A stretch of 64,000 nt of DNA, taken from assembly GCA_021234155.1 (NCBI GenBank), contig JAJEKV010000011.1:8851132-8915131 (forward strand), written 5' to 3'. Position 1 is the stretch's first letter, and every line of letters starts with the position of its first letter. Positions 13,995 through 24,145 of the stretch are shown piece by piece. The position numbers were made by a program, and so were the translations under genes. The notes under the pieces are model-generated. The model did not search any database. It saw only the letters and a list, made by a program, of their open reading frames with translations, and was not told the DNA's origin. This stretch comes from Isoetes taiwanensis (taxonomy: Eukaryota; Streptophyta; Lycopodiopsida; Isoetales; Isoetaceae).

Positions 13995-14309
13995 CTAAAT
14001 AAGGTATCCTGCCTCAGAAGCTTGATCCCTTTGTGTTGCTTGACTAGCTGGTCCATATGCTTGTGGAAGAACAGCTCGGCCTTGTAAGATCTCCTGGGGG
14101 TTTAACGCTTTCTTCCCAACTGTTGTGTCTTCAGAGTAACCCATTAGCTGCACTAAGTGGGAGGAATCTAAAGCTTGCAATTTGATGGCCACCTTTACCT
14201 CTCTGTTAACCAGGCTCAACTCAATGTTTTCACTTCCAGACAACTCTTTCTCTGCTACAGGAAATCCATGCCACTTCGCTTTGTAAATCTGCCTAAATTC
14301 CCAATTCAA
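13995..14309 (-). pseudogene. Protein kinase N-lobe fragment
   Basis: The minus strand has a 104-codon open frame. Its first about 60 residues read as the small lobe of a plant protein kinase: IYKAKWHGFPVAEKEL places the ATP-binding lysine in a VAxK context, REVKVAIKLQALDSSHLVQL corresponds to the helix C/beta-4 region, and MGYSED to beta-5 just before the hinge. The rest of the kinase (HRD, DFG, activation loop) is missing, and the sequence after the beta-5 strand is not kinase-like. No glycine-rich loop is complete upstream. This is probably a broken receptor-like cytoplasmic kinase, or an exon fragment carried by a transposon. It is unlikely to be functional alone. Confidence 0.55.
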
Positions 14310-15928
14310 CGGTAGAGATATTTAAGATATCTACTCAATTAAAAAATGAGTTTACAAAACTTAAATTAACAAGTCAAAAAGTAATCTACTTGAATGCATG
14401 CAAATTAAACTGCATGCGAACTAAACTTACATGCAAACTAGAGTGCTACTTTATAAATAAGAGGAAGCTTGTGATTAAGTAAGGAAGAAGCTGTAGATTG
14501 TTAAGCTAGAAGAAATTTGAGAATTGGGAAAAGCTTGGAGAAAATGTGAGTACATGAAAATCCTTAAGAGCCTTCTGATGCATCCTTAATTTCTTAAGAT
14601 TTGAATGATTCTACACTTGTAACTGTGAATGATTCTATTTTATGCCTGATTTCAGTATGAATTCTACGTGTTATGGGGTAGACTGGGTTTTTATAAGAAT
14701 GGCCTACAGTCCTTTGGTTCCATCCCGTTATTGCCACTGAATGTCATAATGGCCGACCCAAATCTAGTTGCACATTTCGGTTATGATAGTATCAGACCTC
14801 TAACAAAAAGAAAAAAAGAAAAGAAAAGCACCATGTTGCTAGGAGGCTACAGTTTCGAGAGTCTGTTGTTGCCATACCTTTATTAAGATCGATAGTTTTC
14901 ATTCCAATAATTGCATGTTAGTTCGAGTCCTGGTTTTGCCCATATGTTCTGTAACTAAGTTTTAGTTCCCTCTATATATAAGTGTCCATTAAAATATGAC
15001 CATTGCTTGTTTGAAAGTCTAGTGGATGGGTTGTTGGCTTCTGCGTGGTCTAGATCTTAGTTCTAATCTCGGTTCTTTCAAGTTTTGTGCCAAGCCTCTC
15101 TAGTGTATATTGACGAAAACTACAAGGTTTTTTATCTAGATTGGGACATTTTCGAGTTTTATTCCGAAGTACTTCAATGATATTTCTTATTTTCCTTTCA
15201 ATTTCACTTTGAACTTGTAGAAATGGTCTATTGAACATACTTGTTTTGCTTGTTGAACCATCTTTTGCATGAAGATTTGTACGTTTCTGTTGAAGATTAG
15301 ACATTGTATGTTTCTTGGACTAAGAAGATAATTTTATGTTGCATATATTATAGTGATGCATGTTTTAAATGTGGACTTTTACGAGGAATTAGACATTTTT
15401 GAACTTATGGTTAGAAAAAGTAACTAGTAAATAACTTTGAATTTATACTTTAACTATTATAAATAGTAAGCTCTCAAGAGCTTCACATTACCTCCCACTA
15501 CAAATAGTAAGCTTATTGCTTGTGTCATTGGTTCCTTTGTTGATTGTCACAGAGAAATCATGGGTTAATTTGAAGGGGGTTCACCTTGTGAAACCTGCCA
15601 AAACCATGTGCATGAATGGGAGGGAGTGGCTTGAGCCTTTTTCGTATATACTAGGGGTCATATGGGTTTTTGGATGTTCTTTTAATTATAAAATCATATT
15701 AAAAGGGGTCAAAATTTCTTATAAAAAACACGTATACTTAGGGGTTTTTTGGCTACCCTATGCAAGCAGGTGGCATGTCCTATATGAGGAAAGTGGATCC
15801 TTTGAGGTTAATTATTCTTATCAATGTTCTTTTCAATGAAATTTGTCAAGGATTTAACACTTCTTTCAAGCGAATATTTAGGAAGTATATAAGAGCCTTC
15901 GAATCCAAAATCCATTGCCTGGCAAATT
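14310..15928. other. Intergenic AT-rich stretch
   Basis: No gene recognised. A B-box-like run AGTTCGAGTCC occurs near 14921-14931, without a convincing A box or cloverleaf. Short open frames on both strands show no known domain. Confidence 0.4.
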
Positions 15929-16424
15929 GCATTTTCGTAAACGTCCACAGGGAGGAAATTTCTGGTTTTTTATGCTTTTGTTCAAAACAAGAAACCATCA
16001 TGGATCTGAGCTCAAAGGCGCCGCCAATGCTCGCCAAGAAACCTCCGTAAGGTTTTTTTTATTTTCGAAGTTAAACTTGGAAAGCCATAGCCGGAAAAGC
16101 CATAGCCATAGCTCGAAACTCGTTGAAAGCCATAGCCACACTCAAAACCCGTTAAAAGCCATAGCCCGGAAAGCCATAGCCATAGCTCTAAGCTTTGAAG
16201 CTCGGAAGTCCCCTTAGCCGTAAGCTCGACCATTAATCGGATCTTCTATCTATTCAAGCCCGTTGATCCGTCCCAAGGTGTCTAATGATTTGGAGGAGGA
16301 AAGAACCACCGATTTCGTGAGCGGCGAGCCTTTAGGCTTTAGGATATGCCGTAGAACAGATTTTTTTTTTTTTTTGACCTAGCAAAAATTTCCTCCCTGT
16401 GGACATTTACGTAAAAAGAATCGC
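15929..16424. mobile_element. Terminal-inverted-repeat element (MITE-like) with internal AAAGCCATAGCC repeats
   Basis: About 33 bp at 15929-15961, containing CGTAAACGTCCACAGGGAGG, recur inverted at about 16387-16423 (CCTCCCTGTGGACATTTACG). They bracket about 500 bp. The interior carries a run of imperfect 12-bp units AAAGCCATAGCC (about 16079-16175). There is no transposase gene, so this fits a non-autonomous inverted-repeat element. A target-site duplication could not be fixed by eye. Confidence 0.6.
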
Positions 16425-16530
16425 ATTAGTTGGGGTTTTCGAATAAACCCTCGGCGGCGCCGCTCGCCACCGCCGCCGCCGCTCATGGCCGCTGGGGGGT
16501 TTATTTCAGGAAACCCCCTCCCCAATGCGG
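16422..16530. mobile_element. Small foldback element with GC-rich loop
   Basis: CGCATT...TTCGAATAAACCC at 16422-16450 is matched in inverted orientation by GGGTTTATTTCAGGAAACCCCC...AATGCG at about 16496-16529. A CGCC/CGG-rich loop lies between (about 16452-16495). The arms are imperfect. It abuts the right terminal repeat of the preceding element, which suggests nested or adjacent insertion. Confidence 0.55.
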
Positions 16531-17149
16531 TTTCCTCCATCATAATGACATAACAAACAACTTCACATTACCCCAGGAGAATCTCATGTCGCCAGACCCC
16601 TAGGCTACTATAGCAGGTCAGCAAAAGCTTACATGCAAATTTCATGTAGTAGTCACCCATGATTGCAAGCAATTTCCATGGATGATTTGCAAATTTTGCA
16701 CATCAGATAAACCTTAAAAAGAATAATTTTCTTCTAAAAATAATACAAAATGTTCAACCACGAAAAACGAGGGCTTGCCTCATGGGCAACCAAGGGGGAT
16801 TCACATAGTTTTCGCTATAAGAACATAGTGCGTGACCCAAAGGGTTTTTTTGGGCTTGAACCATCATATATATCATACATAGAAGGATTTTTCTACAATA
16901 CGTGGCTGAAAGGGGTATTTTTTGAAATTTTTTAAGTCATATACAAGAGTTTTTAGCCCAACACCTTGCATGCACATGGCATATCCTCTATATAGAAGAT
17001 GTGTACCCCTCGGGGAACCCAAATAAGTTGCTAATGCAGTGAGGGGTTGCTCGTTATATGCTTATACCTGTGATAGGAAAGCATTCCATGACGAAGAAAA
17101 CATAGACCACTTGTTTTAAATAATAAATTCTTCCTTTTTTTCTTCTTGC

Positions 17150-19663
17150 CGCCCGCGACGGACCTCCAGGAACACAACCTTCCCACGTAATCAATGGTTT
17201 GATGCGCGAGTGCAAGGAACACAAACGCCGGCTCCGCCAAGTCACGCGGACCACGCTTACGCCCACATGTCGGGGGCGACAAGCAGCGTCTTCCTTAAAG
17301 CTAAGAAAGCCGTGTACATTGCAAAGACATCAAAGGGAAATGTTTTATCTCACCGAACGTCACCCCGGGACCTTCCTCGGGTTAAGGGTTCTTAGAAAGC
17401 CGCGACAGCTTCACGTGGAACATCACTCCCCGGCGGTGGAGGCAATACTTGCAACAGCCTATACGACCCTCGTGGTGCACATGCAAAGATTACCCCGCAA
17501 GAAGGCCCGTCTGGAAATCACGATTCGTGACGTGGAACAAGGCTTTACGGCGCCTTGCCAATGGAAAAGCCCCGACCGGATGGCATGCGTGCGTAATTGC
17601 TTAAGTGGGCGGTGGCCGCCCATAATACTGGGTCGACCGCCTTTGTTCAACAAGGCATTACAGAAGGCTTCCCCGATGCAAAGTGGACCAATAGCGAGTT
17701 GTTCCCATCTATAAGGCGGGTGACCCAAGACGCTTTGCCCACCACCGAACAATCATGGTCGGGCGGTGTTTGCAAAATTGCTTGTCGGGATTCTCGGCAG
17801 CTTGATTGCGGGCCCGGGCGAGGGGCAGAGATAATGGCCCTCACCCGGGCAGGATTCAGACCCCCGACACTCAACCATTGACCACATCTTCACATTGCGA
17901 AGCTCTGGTTGAAGACAAAGCAGGAACCGCCGCCAGGATCTATATTGTTGCTTCGTGGATTTTGCAAAGGCATTTGACATCGCGGCCTCGGGAAAACTAT
18001 GGGCAAGATTGCGGCATACCGGGGTTCCTGTGAGATTTGCGAGAATGCAAAGCAGGCGTGCTTTATGAAAGATGCTGGGTCGGTTGCGCCCGACAAGCCA
18101 ACCATTTGATAGTAGTATCGGGTTCGCCAGTGGATGCCCTCTCCCCAACATTGTTTGGGCTTTACATTGATCAATTGGAGCCGGCTTTTGTCGATAATGG
18201 GGGCGACGGGGCTCACCTTTCTACCGGATCATCAAGCGGTTAATATATGCCGATGATGTGGACCTCCTAGCTTACACACCGCCAGTATTATGCAAACCAC
18301 ATCTCGATGCCCGGACACATTTTGTCAAGTTTAACCGATATATGGCGTCAACTTGGCCAAGACTAAGGTGGTTTTCATATCATCTTCACGACACCGAGGA
18401 TCCCCTCCTTCCGCTACCAAGGGCGTAATGTGGAAGTAGCATCCACATACAAATATTTGGGAGTGGAGTTTCCGTCTACTATGCTTTGGGACACATCCAT
18501 ACGGCCACGAAGTTACTACGGCCGGAAAGCACTATATGCAATGCAAAACAATAGTCATAGAGCTGAGTTGTATGATTGGACCCATCACACACACTGCTCA
18601 AAGTCTTAGTGGAGCCCGGCCCTTTTATACGGGGGTTGAAGTATGGGGCCCATGAGTATCCCTCGCTACTTGGAATGACTTGGAGCAAAAGAGAAAGCCT
18701 TCTTGGTACGAAAGCACTAGGGTGAAGTCCACAGTCCCATATCAAATTCTACCGCAAGAAAGAAATGATTCTTGCTCTTCAGAGGGCTGCCCCTTGATCG
18801 CCACATTGTCTATTTTCGTATAAGGTGGTCAACATGGACGATGCTCGCCTCCCCAAAACTAGCTTATATCATGGCAATGGGGCCACAACGCCTCAAAGCC
18901 CGGGCCGGAGGGAAAAGAGAGCTCAATGGATGGCTAGATGGAATGTGCGTGAGCACGTGTGCATACATGTGCAAACAGAGGCGATCGCCATAGCTTGAGG
19001 CAATATCTTGACGCTTGCTTCATCAGCAAGCTTTTGGGATGCCCCTTGAACAGGTCAAGACAAAGACACACTACGCCGCCACATAAATCCCACATTGGAA
19101 CGAGGCCCACAATGCTACCTGCGCACCCACTTGCCCATGAAAAGACGCAGACTCATTGCCTCCATTTCGCATTTTGGGGGCACATCATCTTCGAATTGAG
19201 ACAGGGCAGATGGATTGGTGAGCCACGCCGATGTGCCTCTGTCAATGCCGCCAAATGGGAGTCATTGAGGATGAATCTCATACCCTTCAAAGTTGCCCAA
19301 AGATATGATCAAACCGGACGCTTATGCCGAAGTTGGTCGCCGGCCAGCCGCTACATGTGACATTGAGCACGCAAGATCCGTATGCGGATGCTAGGATCAT
19401 ACCTTCGGGGAGGTCATGGACATGCGAGATCAGCTATGTCCCCTGCACGCACTTGACATGTACATACACATTTATTTCATGATGATGTATACTTGTACAG
19501 TTTGACAGCATTCTTATTACTGCCACGGTTTTTCCCTCGAAAACCCTTCGGGGCGGGGGTTTTTTAACCCGGACAGTAATAAGTTTGCTGCACTCCTTCT
19601 GGGTCCCATAGGCCGATTGGTCTCAGTGGACGATAAAAAAACTATTCTATTCTATTCTATTCT
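17150..19663 (+). mobile_element. GC-rich degenerate LINE with reverse transcriptase blocks
   Basis: With frameshifts, the plus strand shows reverse transcriptase blocks in order. NGKAP-like and LLKWA-like phrases lie at about 17550-17620, and a PIYKAGDPR-like phrase near 17700-17760. CFVDFAKAFD is at 17949-17978 (motif A, catalytic Asp). ALSPTLFGLYIDQLE is at about 18136-18180. LIYADDVDLLA is at 18240-18272 (motif C, YADD catalytic pair). A YLGVEF-like block is at about 18455-18475. Downstream frames to 19.35 kb fit the C-terminal part of ORF2. The region is visibly richer in G+C than its flanks. The 3' end is a hairpin-rich stretch (about 19530-19580) followed by a TATTC repeat tail at 19641-19663. 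Catalytic motifs persist but no open frame does, so it is inactive. Confidence 0.75.
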
Positions 19664-19991
19664 TTTTTCCATTGGAGCTGCTGAAAAATGGTTCTAATGA
19701 TTAAAGGCAATACAAATTGGTACCGAGGAATTTGCTTTGTCGAGTTGAATCTTGTTGCATCTGCAGTTTTGCAAGAATAAAACTTCCTTATTACCATGCC
19801 TCTATTAAGGAGAGTCCATTTTGGCAAAATCCATCTTGCACAAAAAGGAAAGGATGAGGTTTGACACGTGTAGCATATAGACATAAAAACATGTACTCTA
19901 AACATGTACAACATAGGTGGCCTCTAAACATTTATCCTGCAATCTCACGCATATTAAATCTAGGCCAGGGCTCAAAAATAGACTAACCAAT

Positions 19992-20005
19992 AAAAATGCC
20001 GCTTG
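19992..20005. repeat. Left target-site duplication of the 20-21.4 kb LINE
   Basis: AAAAATGCCGCTTG here matches AAAAATACCGCTTG at 21427-21440 with one mismatch. The two copies directly flank the 5'-truncated LINE, as expected after target-primed reverse transcription. Confidence 0.7.
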
Positions 20006-21426
20006 TTGAATTGGCATAAGTGCAGCGCCATATGGATGTTGGACACTCCTCCGCTGGCATGCATTCAGGCCTATCCATGGTTACCTATCCATGGTTGCTT
20101 ATCCCGCCCATCACTGTCACCAGACTCCTGGAAGTGCCGTTTGGTATAGAGGTGAACACTGCGCAGGCTTGGGATCAGGTCATCTTAGGCCTTCAGCAGC
20201 ATCTACTCGCATCTCTCTCTATGGCTGGGCATATACAAGTCGCCAAGTCTGTTCTAAATAACACTCATGTCTACATCACTTTTGCTTTGTTAGCTTCAGT
20301 CTCAAAATTCAAAGAGATTCAGGCCACTATACATAACTTTGTTTGGGGCAGTAACGAAAACAGAGCAGCGGTCAAAGTAGCATGGAAGAAGTGTATGCAG
20401 AGGGATGGTGTCCTTGGTATGATGGACTTATTACTCCATAGCAAGGTATTAATCTCAAAGTTCATATGGAGAATTCTCTTTGGTCAGATGCAGTCATGTG
20501 GCATGCGGTTGATTGTACGGGCTTTACAACACTCTTATGCTTTCAGTAAGGCTTACCTTGGGCTTGCTTCGATCCCTCGCAGCCATCTCCCCGTGCTTTT
20601 ACCTTCCTTCACGGAGTTCTCAAAGCGTGGAAAGATGTCAGCTCATTGCACCCTCACAATTGGTCTCAAACCTCCTCTCCCTTTCTGTGGGTACCGTTGT
20701 CGCGATTCCCTGACTCGACTCCTTTAGCCTCCATGATCCACCCAAAGTCTCAACGCAGGTGGCATTCTGCAGACATAATCCACCTTGAGGCTTGGTATTC
20801 CAATGGGCACTTTCGCTTTTGGCAAGAGTTTAGGGGCGCCTACAGATTGACACGACAATATTACTACATATGGGATGAGGTTACAGATAATATTTCCTTG
20901 CAGCCTAACTTGGCGAATGAGCATGCATGGACAATCACAACGGATATTCCGTGGGGAACAAGAATCTTTTATCGTCGATTCTCTTGTGGCAGATTGTGCA
21001 TAGAGCATCATTCAAGCCAAATATCAGTCCTCTATGTCCAGTCTGCAAGGGAGCTCCCAAATCAATTGAGCATTGTTTTTTACTTTGTAGTGATCTCTCT
21101 TGCATCTGGTCAGCTATACGCTCTTCTTTTCGTACTCGCCTCATGAGTCAGCAAATTCTCTTAGGCTACCATGACAGATGGCCTCACTTCAAGAAGTGGG
21201 CATTTAATATCTGCAGGGCTTTGGTTTGTTGGGTGATTTGGAAGCGCAGATGCCATCTGGTCTTTCGAGGATTGAACACCCCTCCTGCCGGCCTCTACCA
21301 AATAAAATCTCTTCTGCATGATCAGTTTTGGGCTTGAAAATTACATCCGGATGTTAAGGATGAGGTTTGGGGCTACCTCAACCTCCTATTAATATAAAGT
21401 TTCTTCGTTTTTCGAAAAGAAAAAAT
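20006..21426 (+). mobile_element. 5'-truncated plant L1-like LINE, C-terminal ORF2 and zf-RVT
   Basis: The copy opens in the post-palm part of ORF2 (thumb/connection). SLSMAGHIQVAKSVLNNTHV at about 20215-20274 is the typical 'SLAGRIQLIKSVL' block of plant L1 LINEs. It is followed by HNFVWGSNENRAAVKVAWKK and a degraded GxLGIxDL block. After a frameshift, a zf-RVT-like domain follows at about 20927-21340: LWQIVHRASFKPNISPLCPVC then SIEHCFLLC, and a tail RALVCWVIWKRR. The 3' end is an A-rich tail (about 21416-21426). A 14-bp direct repeat flanks the copy. It belongs to a different LINE lineage from the GCPLSPTLFG elements here. It is defective because the catalytic part is absent. Confidence 0.75.
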
Positions 21427-21440
21427 AAAAATACCGCTTG
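21427..21440. repeat. Right target-site duplication of the 20-21.4 kb LINE
   Basis: AAAAATACCGCTTG, the partner of 19992-20005 (one mismatch), immediately follows the LINE's A-rich tail. Confidence 0.7.
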
Positions 21441-21778
21441 GTATTTGAGGTTAGCGGAAAAATATATATTTCAGTGCATTTTCCAGTGTATTTTGCCAAA
21501 AATTCTCTATTCTTTTGCCAAAAAATTGCCTAAAAGTTTTTAGAATGACCAAATGTAACAGAAGTGGACGGGGTTTTAAGGGAGGAACTTCCCTATTTTC
21601 AAACCATGCTAGGCCTTATGAATCTCATGTCCCCACCCGTAAAATTGGGGTGGGGCATTTTCTACTCCATCCGCCTATCCGTGTGTGCCACGTGGCACTG
21701 ATTCTTTCCGGGAATCACTCATTCTCACAGGCCATTTTCCAGAATCAGTGATTCTGTTTGGAAATTTTTTCAGTTAAA

Positions 21779-21895
21779 GACATCGAGACATTACAATGAA
21801 AAACATTATATTCACAAATACTGAAACACTGAAACATTGAATCAAAACATTAAACACTGAAAACATTGAAACACTGAAAACATTGAAACAAAATC
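21779..21895. repeat. Imperfect AACACTGAAA tandem repeat
   Basis: A run of roughly ten units built on GAAACACTGAAAACATT lies just past the 3' end of the recombinase gene that reads toward it on the minus strand. Low-complexity; no coding role seen. Confidence 0.6.
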
Positions 21896-22013
21896 TTCAA
21901 ATATCCAAAAATAGCCTGTAGAGTATCTTCAAATAGCCTGTTCAGAAAATTACATTGTTCAGAAATACAGAAACAGAATTACAGAGAATCACGCATCTTG
22001 GATCTCTTCTCTA

Positions 22014-24017
22014 TCATAAACTCTTGAAATTCTTTCTCGAGTTCAGCAGAAACCACGATGAGCCACCATAGATGTTTGTACCTGAAGAACTTCCAATATT
22101 GATATTCAGATTCAAAGCCCTGCGAGCTATTGGGCATTTTGCTAGCTCAGTTTCATCAATGTCGAAGTAGGTAGCATCTACAATCTGTTCCAGAGTCCCG
22201 TTCTTCAAATCTAGCACCTGTACTCCCTGACTTGCAAGTTCAGAAATAGAACCAGATGTCTCAAATTTCTTACCAGATTCTACATCCTGAGGACAATCAA
22301 CATCCATCAAACACTGCCCTACATCAGCTGCTGCTACAGCTCCATCTTGCTGTGCATCAGCCAATAAAACTGCACCTGCACTTCCACGTTTCTCACACTC
22401 ATCCCGTCGCTGCAGTTCTTCCTTGTAAACATCCTCAAACATTCGCCTATTTCCAGAATCATCGAAAGGCTTACTAACCACAGACATTGCACACTTCGCC
22501 TGCAATTCCACATTCTTATCATATCTGCACAGCAAGAAAATATTATAAATCAACAAAGAAACAATATGATATGCTTCACTAGTCCTTTGCCCAGTAATCT
22601 GCATGCCAACAACATCCGGAACGCCAGCCCTAACCATCCGACTTATCACACTTGTCCTCCCTGATTTTCCAGAAAAATTCCCATCAATCCCTATTGTCTT
22701 CATTATATATTTCACCCAGCTCGCTAATGCCTGACCACTAACCCTCAGCTTCGAGTTATACCATACTGGAGTCCTTGGAGAAACAATTGCCTAAAACAAT
22801 AACAATTAATATAACGAACTAAAAGGTAAATACTAGCAGATAAAAATACATACCTGCATAAACGCAAACCTCTTAGCAGACTTTGCAGGATCAGAACTGC
22901 ACTCAATGACAGGTAGATGCCTAACAAGTTGTTTGTATGTAAGGACAACATCAACTTCGGAACACCCGCAAGGTAGTCTAAAGGATTCCTCCTGATAATG
23001 GTTCATATCCACATCATGATTCTTGGAAATCCTTTCAGAATATTCTAAATATTCTGTACCATCATCGTAACCAACCACAAAGTCAGTAATTAAAAGCTTA
23101 TGCAACTCTTCCTTTGCACGAATGGCAAACCTAGCAACACAATAATACAGGAACCGTCGTTGTAGACCTCGATTATGGTATATCTGATGGTGAATGTCAT
23201 TCAATAATGCTGTCTCATCAGCAAAACTAATCTCCTCAACTTTTTTTTCTCTTTTTACAAACGCCAGGAGTCATTCTAGATCTCCTTATTGTTGCAACAC
23301 AAGCCAACCTTGCCCTCTCAAAGATAGGACTATGACGAATATCAAATGGGAATTCCACGCGACCTTCCTTTGCAGCTTGAATTTGCCTATGACGCCGAAT
23401 CATGCTCCCAAATTTCCTGAATAGATCCTGCAACCTGTAAACAAAATACAATAATTAAAACCAATTTATAGTCACAATAAAAAATAACAGAATACAATAA
23501 CAGAATACAATACTTACGATTCAGTGGGATAAAGCTGGCCATCCAATTTGGTTACTTGCAGCATAAACTGCTCAAGCATTCCGGCAAACTCCACAAGGTC
23601 AAGCCCTTCAACAGATTTCTCACATGAAATTCCCCTATACTCTCTCCACAAATCAAACCTATTTCTAGCCCATGTGATTTTATTCTGTGACTTCTTTGCA
23701 CCTCCAGCATCAACCTCTTTACAAAGGTTCTCATCGATCTCTATAAATGGTATCCGCTCCCCATTCTTTCCAAGAATACTAGGGTTTTTGGGCAGAATTG
23801 GCCTGTCAAACATTCCCGAAACTTCTGCATTTGTGATATAATCAGAAATCACTGATTTTGAAAACTCCTTACTAATCTCTGCCTCGAAATCCAAACTTTT
23901 CTTCTCCCCCAATCTGCCAGAGGCACAGCCATGCTCATTCTGCTCATTGGTAATATCAGACAAAACACTAAAGCTTGGAACCTCTGCCATTCCTGTATAC
24001 TCCAGACTTCGAGTCAT
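22014..24017 (-). CDS. Crypton-type (DUF3504-like) tyrosine recombinase, spliced, one frameshift
   Basis: Predicted minus-strand exons are 24017-23518, 23434-22854 and 22790-22014, all with GT-AG junctions. Exon 1 ends in the N-terminal core-binding domain (ITWARNRFDLWREYRG, then VTKLDGQLYPTES), as in Crypton/KIAA1958-like proteins. Exon 2 continues it (LQDLFRKFGSMI) and enters the catalytic domain (LQRRFLYYCVARFAIRAKEEL with the first catalytic Arg, then DDGTEYLEYSERISKNH). Exon 3 has the diagnostic TPVWYNSKLRVSG block, then GKSGRTSVISRMVRAGVPDV and MQITGQRTSEAYHI. Family members usually have NHSLR and TGHR, so both His positions are changed (Lys, Gln) while both Arg remain. The nucleophile Tyr is in AYHI, or in RYDKN if a possible 45-nt intron is removed. 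One extra base in a T8 run (plus 23241-23248) breaks exon 2. A 5' non-coding exon probably ends at 24145. Such elements cut and paste through circular DNA. This copy may be a decaying transposon or a domesticated gene. Confidence 0.75.
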
Positions 24018-24145
24018 ACATCTAAAAAATAAAACAAGAATGACAATACTAACTATTGACATACTTCAGACTTTGCATGCAAAAAAAAATGACATTAGAC
24101 AGTAAAAAACATCATAAAGAACAACATGCACGAGGAATGCTTACC

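Noticed and set aside
14900-14960. B-box-like AGTTCGAGTCC suggesting a tRNA or SINE
   Set aside because: No A box at the right distance and no cloverleaf could be drawn.
17199-17881. Several 90-170-codon frames in the GC-rich region on both strands
   Set aside because: High G+C lowers stop frequency. The coherent signal is the frameshifted LINE reverse transcriptase on the plus strand.
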